The notes under the pieces: model-generated
What the model saw: only the letters and a program-made list of their open reading frames with translations
The model's database searches: none
Told to the model about the DNA's origin: nothing
Translations under genes and position numbers: made by a program
Shown here: positions 61,601 through 64,000 of the stretch, piece by piece
Layout of the letters: the number at the start of each line of letters is the position of its first letter
Position numbering within the stretch: the first letter of the stretch is position 1
Source: Cyprinodon diabolis
Lineage: Eukaryota; Chordata; Actinopteri; Cyprinodontiformes; Cyprinodontidae
Length of the DNA: 64,000 nt
Assembly (NCBI GenBank): GCA_030533445.1
Contig: CM060070.1
Location: 29,102,501 to 29,166,500 of the forward strand
Direction: 5' to 3'

Positions 61601-63910
61601 TGACCTTAAACATAAAAAGAACCCATGGACCATCACCAGCAATGTGTAGCTTACCAAATTAAGTCACAACATTTTATTTATTTATAAAAAAAAAAAGGTT
61701 TGCCATAAGTCACTGTAAGATTCAAAATATCACATTCAGCTGAATTTAACCCTTAAAATTTGTGGAATTGGAATATCAACAGAATTTTATTGATAGTCTT
61801 GAATATTAATAGACTACTGAAACTTCAGAATTAGCTTTAATAGACTACCTAATAATCAACTGTTTTGAGAAACTGAAATGTTTCTTTATCATCTGTATGA
61901 CATACTCGTTATATTTACCATAAATGGGTTTATCAATTATTGTGCAGTTGTGTACTTTATTAAAATGCCCCTCTGTTTTAATCTACAGCATTTGTGGGAG
62001 ACTGAGTCTCCATTTAGTCATTGTTTATATTGGTTGTTCTGCCTTGACTGGTGCTCCCTCAGCTTTTTGGCCTCTTCAGGTAAAGCGATCTACAAGGTGA
62101 CCCCTGCAGATGATCAGTGCATGTATGCAAACATTACCTGCAGTCCACAGGTTAGCCTCTTAAGCTCACACACATCACAGTACCTGTTTGTCTCAAAAGG
62201 ATTTTCAAGTTGCAATGTTTTTGTGAGGAAAAAGCTAGTTGACATTTGTTCCTGTGTTTCAGACCTTCAATCAGACCAACATTACCAAAGTTTGCCCTGG
62301 AGCACAGTGCTTGTTTGCTTTCTATGGTGGAGAGAGTGTGTACCACCGCTACATCCTGGTCCTACATCTTTGTAACCTGTTTGTGTTCCTCTGGCTGGTC
62401 AACTTTGTCCTGGCTTTGGGGAAATGCACCCTTTCAGGGGCATTTGCTTCTTACTACTGGGCAAAGAGGAAACCAAAAGACATCCCATCCTGTCCAGTTT
62501 TCTCTTCATTCAGCAGAGCCATACGGTAGGTTTTATATACACTTTAATGGATACTTTTCACTGTTGTTTAAAGAAATAAGAATTAATAAGCTTGTGTGTT
62601 TGGCTTACAGACTGCAAATAAAAACAGAAAATATTAAATTGGGTGGGAGTTTATTGATTTAGGAATACTGCTTTAAAGAAATGTTGACTTACACCATAAA
62701 AAAAAAACAAAATAAAAATATATAGTGCGATAAATCAATCTAAGTAGCTACTTGTTCTTTATTATTTCTGTTGCGCTAGAAAAGATTATGCATCTAAGGC
62801 TACGTTCACACTGCAGCCTGAAGTGTCCCAAATCCGACTTTATGCCAATATGTGACCTGTATCTGATCTTTTCATGACAGTCTGAACAACACAAGTCCAA
62901 TTTCTTCCAATGCAACCCAGACCACTTGACTATTTGGTTCTGAATCCGATGCGTATTTGATCTTTTCAAACGCGACCTGTGACTGAATGGCCAGTTCACA
63001 TTCATCTGCCCCGTTCGCCATTACAGTAATACTCATCAGGTCACTATTCTGCGTCTTGCTATGCAGAAGCGGGTTGAAAAACAACAAACATGGCGGACGA
63101 TAATGTGGAGAGCAGTTTTTATTTTCAACCATCTTGAAAAGATTGTATTGTTACTGCACTGGCTGAGGTTGGGAAAGAAATAAAAGATTGCAAGATGCGC
63201 TCCAGCACTACCATCCATGTTTACTTCTTTAAAAGAGCAGGCTTGCTTGTGAAGTCGTTGCATCCTTTACTGCCCAAGCAGGACACTTAAGTTGTCTGAA
63301 TGCAGTTCACACTGGAGATCACATACAAGATGACATATATTTGAAAATGTGAATGGCAACGCAAAAGAATCAGATTTCCCCCAAAAAATTGGAATAGAGC
63401 ATAAAGGGCTGAAATATGAACATGGCCTGATTAATGATCACATCGTTTTTCTGTCTTTCAGTTACCACACCGGTTCTTTAGCCTTTGGTTCTCTAATCCT
63501 CGCTATGGTGCAGATGATCCGAATTGTTCTTGAGGACCTCAATCACAAAGTGAAAGGTAAGCTCATTACAAAACTGCTATTCTTACTCTGATTAAAATGA
63601 ACAGTTCTAAATAAATGTGGTTCCTTTCCAAGGTTCTCAAAATGCTTTGACTCGGTTCCTGCTTCACTGCCTCAGCTGCTGCTTCTGGTGCCTGGAAAAT
63701 TTCATCAAGTTTCTCAGCACAAATGCATACATTATGGTCAGTAGTTTGCATTGGTTCATTTATGGGTTTGGGTTCATAGCTGTTGCTCCGTCAATCTTTT
63801 ATCTTAACTAACAGCATCTTCTCTTTTCACCAACAGATAGCAATATATGGGCAGAACTTCTGCAGATCTTCCAAGGAGGCTTTTGATCTCTTGATGAGGA
63901 ATATTGTTCG
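18298..63910 (+). CDS. slc44a5: slc44a5, choline transporter-like protein 5 (18 coding exons, 3' end beyond window)
   Basis: SLC44 (CTL) family multi-pass plasma-membrane protein; family members move choline and related organic cations, but the substrate of the SLC44A5 type is poorly defined. The 18 exons at the positions listed separately all have GT/AG borders and join in one frame, giving 591 whole codons plus 2 nt. Visible parts: a short cytoplasmic N-terminus ([13 protein letters not shown]), TM1 at about residues 34-55, the family HGDPR turn just after it, a large Cys-rich extracellular loop (about 56-230) with LQCPTTQ and CVSKCPDRF motifs and N-glycosylation sequons, then repeated hydrophobic segments, [33 protein letters not shown] and CCFWCLE. 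Family length is about 710-720, so about 120-130 C-terminal residues are missing here. [16 protein letters not shown] at the N-terminus and the [14 protein letters not shown] and NQTN blocks fit SLC44A5 better than SLC44A2 or A4. It may be the b ohnolog of the teleost pair; that is not proven. Confidence 0.93.
18660..19041 (+). repeat. 60-bp tandem repeat inside a 254-bp duplication
   Basis: The block aatgatgcttatacttaagg followed by taaagtagttg recurs at exact 60-bp spacing near 18814, 18874 and 18934, with a diverged fourth copy near 18683. A second block (gtgagtttgtatt..., then ccaacttctatattaatac, then caaat.tattgaccttttg) occurs at about 18710-18785 and again about 18966-19041. The array starts about 330 bp after exon 1. 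Confidence 0.85.
19251..19889. mobile_element. hAT-like MITE (decayed)
   Basis: Left end caggggcggagctagat with ggccaccc blocks just inside; right end, reversed, aggaggcacagccagaaa, again with ggccaccc blocks inside. No convincing 8-bp target duplication. Class inferred from end sequence. Confidence 0.55.
20810..21967. mobile_element. non-autonomous hAT element, 'tagggctgcaactaacga' family, copy 1
   Basis: Ends tagggctgcaactaacgatt and, reversed, tagggctgcaacaacgaat; perfect 8-bp target duplication cagtcagg at 20802-20809 and 21968-21975. Interior includes gcgcatgcgcgcttcatttg and the sequence gtcgccagatttgtcgc. Same family as 54299-56109; no transposase seen. Confidence 0.88.
22173..22445 (-). 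CDS. unrecognised 90-codon ORF
   Basis: The frame includes [18 protein letters not shown], then [18 protein letters not shown], then two Cys near the end ([17 protein letters not shown]). It stays open upstream through [10 protein letters not shown] without a clear start. The surrounding 20680-22530 is richer in G+C than the intron, and the hAT copy at 20810-21967 is inserted in it. This could be a decayed gene or transposon fragment; the family is not known to me. Confidence 0.3.
   Translation of the reverse strand: MNPLVIPAISHNRKTLKKFGMIDYKAEKPLRHPNPIANAFEPIHCVTRTVERREAFVKPVHVFGVEQDGNATWRGCCSPMPSVMESICKQ
22869..23790. mobile_element. TTAA-flanked fold-back element with 399-bp inverted arms
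   Basis: TTAA at 22865-22868 and 23791-23794 flank aggaatagtacacccaaaac and its inverse. The two arms, 22869-23267 and 23392-23790, are both exactly 399 bp and differ at only a few sites where compared; the 124-bp loop is 23268-23391. The same 77-residue frame ([12 protein letters not shown]...) therefore appears on both strands. It is a piggyBac-style MITE by target site; no transposase is present. Confidence 0.9.
23345..23446 (+). CDS. small ORF running from the loop into the right arm of the fold-back element
   Basis: 33 codons, starting [20 protein letters not shown], then running into the right arm and stopping at tga. The acidic first part comes from the only single-copy piece of the element. 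Not recognised; it may be chance or a captured fragment. Confidence 0.2.
   Translation: MSADFSVEEEHEFFAELNAHFHLVWSAAVSVGS
25839..26354 (+). mobile_element. deleted hAT element with transposase C-terminal remnant
   Basis: Ends cagcggtccccaacc and, reversed, cagcggtccccaacc, with perfect 8-bp target duplication ctgtaaga at 25831-25838 and 26355-26362. Near the ends are gggccgc and cggtccgtg blocks. It contains a (TA)n run near 25926 and a piece of hAT transposase at 26092-26220. Confidence 0.92.
26092..26220 (+). pseudogene. hAT transposase C-terminal fragment
   Basis: Reads [20 protein letters not shown] then [20 protein letters not shown]. It matches the hAT dimerisation (hATC) region, where F/YLCE.GFS.LT..KTK.R..L is followed by a seven-residue spaced LRVALS block. 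The rest of the transposase has been lost. Confidence 0.75.
27457..27660 (-). mobile_element. tRNA-derived SINE
   Basis: On the minus strand the head reads tggcctagtggttaggg (A box, 27636-27652) and tgtgagtttgaaaccc (B box, 27597-27612), then a body with gcctctgagcaagaccc. Short flanks catgca at 27451-27456 and 27661-27666 suggest a target duplication. Confidence 0.75.
28623..29575. mobile_element. non-autonomous hAT element
   Basis: Inverted ends taggggtgtaaatcac and, reversed, taggggtgtaaataat. Flanks ccaaatat (28615-28622) and ctaaatat (29576-29583) match at 7 of 8. Just inside both ends are short atcgat-rich motifs. Internal short ORFs on both strands are not recognised as transposase. 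Confidence 0.8.
33401..34307. mobile_element. MITE, 'aggctatgttcacactg' family, copy 2
   Basis: Left end aggctactttcatatgcgg; right end, reversed, aggctatgctcacactgcag. Longest of three copies (907 bp). The interior has no recognised coding region. Target duplication not clear. Confidence 0.5.
34754..35887. mobile_element. TTAA-flanked MITE, 'aggtgtagtggaggat' family, copy 2, with nested insert
   Basis: TTAA at 34750-34753 and 35888-35891. Ends aggtatagcgggggatttt and, reversed, aggtattgtggaggatttt. Collinear with the reverse complement of 16718-17095 on both sides of a 540-bp insert at 34813-35352. Confidence 0.78.
34813..35352. mobile_element. TTAA-flanked element nested in the 34754-35887 MITE
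   Basis: TTAA at 34809-34812 and 35353-35356. Ends cccctagaaccct and, reversed, cctcttacaccct are weakly similar. The sister MITE at 16718-17095 reads straight across the site, so the insert is clear even though its ends are diverged. Confidence 0.7.
38650..39215 (-). pseudogene. LINE 3' fragment: reverse-transcriptase ORF C-terminus and 3' UTR
   Basis: Minus-strand frames between about 39215 and 38860 read [39 protein letters not shown] and [12 protein letters not shown] in sequence. These are the conserved tail of many fish non-LTR polymerase proteins (LHWLPV..R..FK, YL.DLL, R.R....G..AF, LFK..LKT.L). At least two frame changes and several stops break it. The part below about 38860 is the 3' UTR side. 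Probably the L2/Rex/CR1 group. Confidence 0.65.
40243..41380 (+). pseudogene. Harbinger transposase (HARBI1-like), one frameshift
   Basis: Exon 1 is 40243-40945 (donor gtgagt) and exon 2 is 41017-41380 (acceptor ttaag). It has a basic N-terminus, a helix-turn-helix-like region ([19 protein letters not shown]), and DDE blocks: [10 protein letters not shown] (first Asp), [14 protein letters not shown] (second Asp) and [14 protein letters not shown] (Glu). After the splice the frame reads GDSAYPYIP and then hits a stop; sequence from 41049 onward is in another frame, so one base has been lost near 41036-41050. Otherwise no stop was seen. HARBI-type enzymes cut and join transposon ends in the nucleus with help from the Myb-like partner. 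Confidence 0.88.
41647..42596 (-). pseudogene. Harbinger Myb/SANT-like partner protein, one nonsense codon
   Basis: Minus-strand start [17 protein letters not shown] at 42596; an alternative upstream start is possible at 42665. It has a trihelix Myb/SANT-like domain ([17 protein letters not shown] ... [13 protein letters not shown] ... [16 protein letters not shown]), as in NAIF1-type proteins. Exon 1 ends at 42200 (donor gtaggt); exon 2 runs 42074-41647 with acceptor atttag and joins in frame. An in-frame tag at 42476-42474 cuts the domain in two. In this superfamily the Myb-like protein binds transposon ends and carries the transposase to the nucleus. Confidence 0.82.
43040..43203 (+). mobile_element. 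LINE 3' end remnant
   Basis: A short decayed coding-like stretch ([17 protein letters not shown]) is followed by acttcactttgggattaata and then aagtatttt, the usual 3' terminus of several fish LINEs (gggat.aataaagtat). Confidence 0.4.
44610..44658 (+). CDS. slc44a5: slc44a5 exon 2
   Basis: Preceded by a pyrimidine tract and cag, followed by gtattc. Encodes [16 protein letters not shown] plus a split Arg. This is the N-terminal SLC44 signature (Y/F-D-P-x-F-x-G-P). It lies 26.3 kb from exon 1. Confidence 0.93.
44880..45000. repeat. dispersed repeat with second fragment near 24762
   Basis: The string gacattaacttttttgctca, followed by ctgg.cactgt, occurs here and at 24762-24795. Both then diverge. 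It is a repeat seen often in fish introns; the class is not decided. Confidence 0.4.
46978..49181. mobile_element. 2.2-kb element with 'cagtgttgtttt' inverted ends
   Basis: Left end ctgtgttgttttactctt, right end, reversed, cagtgttgttttcatcaac. Both ends have gttgactaaaac close inside. It resembles a common fish non-autonomous element family. No target duplication was found and internal ORFs are not recognised, so borders are tentative. Confidence 0.45.
50501..50526 (+). repeat. (CA)n microsatellite
   Basis: About 13 CA units follow a C run, then grade into a TA-rich stretch up to the Tc1 copy. Confidence 0.9.
50553..52162 (-). mobile_element. Tc1/mariner transposon (Tc1-like)
   Basis: Inverted ends centre on ttcaaaagtttggggtcac at both sides (50561-50579 and the reverse near 52134-52152). 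It is inserted in TA-rich DNA, as expected for a TA target. Length is about 1.6 kb with one transposase gene on the minus strand. Widespread teleost family. Confidence 0.93.
50714..51750 (-). pseudogene. Tc1-like transposase, two frameshifts
   Basis: Starts [18 protein letters not shown]. Paired helix-turn-helix domains are visible ([14 protein letters not shown]; then [12 protein letters not shown]). Catalytic DD34E blocks are [11 protein letters not shown] (first Asp), [14 protein letters not shown] (second Asp) and [12 protein letters not shown] (Glu), then a C-terminus ending GGFFDESKV and tga. The frame changes near 50990-51000 (just after DPKHNSK) and again near 50851-50866 (after KKCPSNQ). 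Length fits the family's roughly 340-345 residues. It cannot make a full enzyme as it stands. Confidence 0.93.
52165..52217 (+). repeat. (TATG)/(TA)n microsatellite
   Basis: A few TATG units followed by about 20 TA units, directly at the right end of the Tc1 copy. Confidence 0.88.
52613..52698 (+). repeat. (GATA)n microsatellite
   Basis: About 21 uninterrupted GATA units, in slc44a5 intron 2. Confidence 0.95.
53074..53147 (+). CDS. slc44a5: slc44a5 exon 3 (TM1)
   Basis: Acceptor ttacag, donor gtaagt. Encodes [11 protein letters not shown] followed by [13 protein letters not shown], the family SCTD motif and first transmembrane helix. Confidence 0.93.
53148..54171 (+). other. slc44a5 intron 3 (1,024 bp)
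   Basis: Canonical gtaagt...catag borders. No repeat or RNA gene recognised. Confidence 0.85.
54172..54256 (+). CDS. slc44a5: slc44a5 exon 4
   Basis: Acceptor ccatag, donor gtaagt. Encodes [18 protein letters not shown] and then [11 protein letters not shown], the conserved start of the extracellular loop, with an N-T-S glycosylation sequon. A hAT element begins 43 bp after the donor. Confidence 0.93.
54299..56109. mobile_element. non-autonomous hAT element, 'tagggctgcaactaacga' family, copy 2, with nested insert
   Basis: Ends tagggctgcaactaacgatt and, reversed, tagggctgcaacaacgaat; perfect 8-bp target duplication gccacaat at 54291-54298 and 56110-56117. Shares gcgcatgcgcgcttcatttg and other internal blocks with 20810-21967. 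It is longer owing to a TTAA insert at 54843-55308 and an extra tatcggcc-rich stretch at about 54400-54760 not found in copy 1. Confidence 0.9.
54843..55308. mobile_element. TTAA-flanked MITE nested in hAT copy 2
   Basis: TTAA at 54839-54842 and 55309-55312 flank perfect 16-bp inverted ends agctacagtgtgtaat. Copy 1 of the host hAT reads cgctgcttaagctaattc at the same place (about 21251-21268), an intact empty site. 466 bp; no transposase. Confidence 0.92.
56666..56750 (+). CDS. slc44a5: slc44a5 exon 5
   Basis: Acceptor ctgcag, donor gtatga. Encodes [18 protein letters not shown] and [10 protein letters not shown], a hallmark SLC44 block (FYFN...CASP...LQCPT). Ends in phase 0. Confidence 0.95.
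56858..56971 (+). CDS. slc44a5: slc44a5 exon 6
   Basis: Acceptor cctcag, donor gtaaga; the intron before it is only 107 bp. Encodes [16 protein letters not shown] and then [10 protein letters not shown], part of the Cys-rich extracellular loop. Both ends are phase 0. Confidence 0.95.
56972..57582 (+). other. slc44a5 intron 6 (611 bp)
   Basis: Canonical borders; no repeat seen. Confidence 0.85.
57583..57643 (+). CDS. slc44a5: slc44a5 exon 7
   Basis: Acceptor tttcag, donor gtaagt. Encodes [20 protein letters not shown]. The D-x-D-C-P...P-S-x-P pattern is shared across SLC44 loops. Confidence 0.92.
57644..58184 (+). other. slc44a5 intron 7 (541 bp)
   Basis: Canonical borders; nothing else seen. 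Confidence 0.85.
58185..58308 (+). CDS. slc44a5: slc44a5 exon 8
   Basis: Acceptor cttcag, donor gtaaga. Encodes [18 protein letters not shown] and a segment with an N-N-T sequon ending in [10 protein letters not shown]. The QRCFP motif is conserved in the family. Confidence 0.93.
58309..59306 (+). other. slc44a5 intron 8 (998 bp)
   Basis: Canonical borders; AT-rich; no repeat recognised. Confidence 0.85.
59307..59390 (+). CDS. slc44a5: slc44a5 exon 9
   Basis: Acceptor ctacag. Encodes [18 protein letters not shown] and then YANSWIWIL. Two overlapping donors exist: gtgtga after 59388 and gtgagc after 59390. Only the second keeps exon 10 in the family frame (WILVGLG), so 59390 is chosen. Confidence 0.9.
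59391..59785 (+). other. slc44a5 intron 9 (395 bp)
   Basis: Donor gtgagc, acceptor ccacag; nothing else seen. Confidence 0.85.
59786..59898 (+). CDS. slc44a5: slc44a5 exon 10 (TM2-TM3)
   Basis: Acceptor ccacag, donor gtgagt. Encodes two adjoining hydrophobic helices ([17 protein letters not shown] and [19 protein letters not shown]). Confidence 0.94.
60030..60161 (+). CDS. slc44a5: slc44a5 exon 11
   Basis: Acceptor tctcag, donor gtaagt. Encodes [12 protein letters not shown], then [16 protein letters not shown] and QTWLIF. The GFQTD...QTW block is typical of SLC44A2 and A5. Confidence 0.94.
60162..60804 (+). other. slc44a5 intron 11 (643 bp)
   Basis: Of this intron 401 bp is the palindromic TTAA element at 60276-60676. 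Splice borders are outside it. Confidence 0.88.
60276..60676. mobile_element. TTAA-flanked palindromic MITE (short relative of 22869-23790)
   Basis: TTAA at 60272-60275 and 60677-60680. Nearly the whole element is an inverted repeat with the same ends aggaatagtacacccaaaac as 22869-23790; the arms are about 145-195 bp and the inner arm and loop of the longer element are gone. Each strand has a 112-codon ORF that begins [12 protein letters not shown] and ends ECCSAWG. Confidence 0.9.
60805..60904 (+). CDS. slc44a5: slc44a5 exon 12 (TM4)
   Basis: Acceptor ttttag, donor gtgatt. Encodes a hydrophobic helix ([18 protein letters not shown]) then [11 protein letters not shown] palindromic MITE fills much of the intron before it. 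Confidence 0.93.
60989..61081 (+). CDS. slc44a5: slc44a5 exon 13 (TM5)
   Basis: Acceptor ttttag, donor gtatcc. Encodes [18 protein letters not shown] then [12 protein letters not shown], matching the family helix YP.-TF-LL.ICIAY. An 84-bp intron precedes it. Confidence 0.92.
61082..62062 (+). other. slc44a5 intron 13 (981 bp)
   Basis: Canonical borders. Holds a G-run tract at 61417-61444; no transposon recognised. Confidence 0.85.
61417..61444 (+). repeat. G-run tract, potential G-quadruplex
   Basis: Four G-runs of 4, 7, 4 and 7 bases parted by single T, on the coding strand within intron 13. This fits a stable quadruplex motif; folding is inferred. Confidence 0.6.
62063..62150 (+). CDS. 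slc44a5: slc44a5 exon 14
   Basis: Acceptor cctcag, donor gttagc. Encodes [18 protein letters not shown], then [11 protein letters not shown] with an N-I-T sequon in an extracellular loop. Confidence 0.92.
62263..62525 (+). CDS. slc44a5: slc44a5 exon 15
   Basis: Largest exon (263 nt). Acceptor tttcag, donor gtaggt. Encodes [28 protein letters not shown], a helix ([17 protein letters not shown]), then [17 protein letters not shown] and SSFSRAI. These are core SLC44 signatures. Confidence 0.96.
62526..63461 (+). other. slc44a5 intron 15 (936 bp)
   Basis: Two thirds of it is a MITE (62797-63428). Donor gtaggt, acceptor tttcag. Confidence 0.88.
62797..63428. mobile_element. MITE, 'aggctacgttcacactg' family, copy 3
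   Basis: Left end aggctacgttcacactgcag, right end, reversed, aggccatgttcatatttcag. Shares ttttcatgacagtctgaaca with copy 1 (2312-2588). hAT-style ends; target duplication not clear. Short ORFs inside are not recognised. Confidence 0.6.
63462..63556 (+). CDS. slc44a5: slc44a5 exon 16
   Basis: Acceptor tttcag, donor gtaagc. Encodes [18 protein letters not shown] then [13 protein letters not shown], the most conserved SLC44 block. A hAT MITE ends 33 bp before the exon. Confidence 0.96.
63633..63736 (+). CDS. slc44a5: slc44a5 exon 17
   Basis: Acceptor ccaag, donor gtcagt. Encodes [16 protein letters not shown] then [18 protein letters not shown], the conserved CCFWCLE...NAYIM motif. A 76-bp intron precedes it. 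Confidence 0.95.
63837..63910 (+). CDS. slc44a5: slc44a5 exon 18 (last exon in window)
   Basis: Acceptor caacag, donor gtgtgt. Encodes [18 protein letters not shown] then LMRNIV plus two bases of an Arg codon. Further exons (rest of the C-terminus, last helix and stop) must lie beyond 64000; the last 90 bases read as intron. Confidence 0.93.
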
Positions 63911-64000
63911 GTGTGTACTCCCGTTAGCTCCCTGCCTGAAGGTCTCAGCAGCACTTGCAGCAGAAACTGTCTATCAGTCACCAATTGGGTCTCACACTTC

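Noticed and set aside
18298..63910. SLC44A2 or SLC44A4 as the identity of the transporter
   Set aside because: The N-terminal [27 protein letters not shown] and KEVGIKI blocks fit SLC44A5 better; SLC44A4 also has a shorter, different loop.

Overview
The window is nuclear DNA of a ray-finned fish, probably a percomorph teleost. It is AT-rich and intron-rich, and it is packed with typical fish transposons: Tc1/mariner, PIF/Harbinger, hAT, TTAA-flanked MITEs, tRNA-derived SINEs, LINE tails and a solo LTR. No prokaryotic, organellar or viral gene was seen.

Two host genes lie head to head about 8 kb apart. On the minus strand are the first two coding exons (10263-10277 and 9656-9859) of a type II membrane protein that I read as the alpha-2,6-sialyltransferase st6galnac5; its catalytic exons would lie left of the window. 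On the plus strand, from 18298 to beyond the right edge, is slc44a5, a choline transporter-like protein. I placed 18 coding exons that join in one continuous frame (591 whole codons plus 2 nt); roughly the last 120-130 residues lie outside the window.

Layout: 1-9655 is st6galnac5 intron 2 with scattered MITEs, a SINE and a hAT element. 9656-10490 holds the 5' exons and leader of st6galnac5. 10491-18059 is the intergenic region with a solo LTR and a TTAA MITE. 18060-18334 holds the slc44a5 promoter region and exon 1. 18335-44609 is the 26.3-kb intron 1, the main transposon harbour: a 60-bp tandem repeat, five hAT elements, a giant-hairpin TTAA element, a TTAA element nested in another, a SINE, a LINE 3' fragment and a nearly intact two-gene Harbinger. 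44659-53073 is intron 2 with a 2.2-kb inverted-terminal element, a Tc1 copy and microsatellites. 53074-63910 holds exons 3-18, with more insertions in introns 4, 11 and 15.

The most notable signals beyond the host genes are the TTAA elements (one with two 399-bp inverted arms, plus a shortened palindromic relative inside intron 11), two nested insertions whose empty sites are preserved in sister copies within this window, a Harbinger broken by only one frameshift and one nonsense codon, and upstream ORFs in the leaders of both host genes. I did not recognise any wholly new biological system. All calls rest on reading the sequence and on remembered family features; no database search was run.
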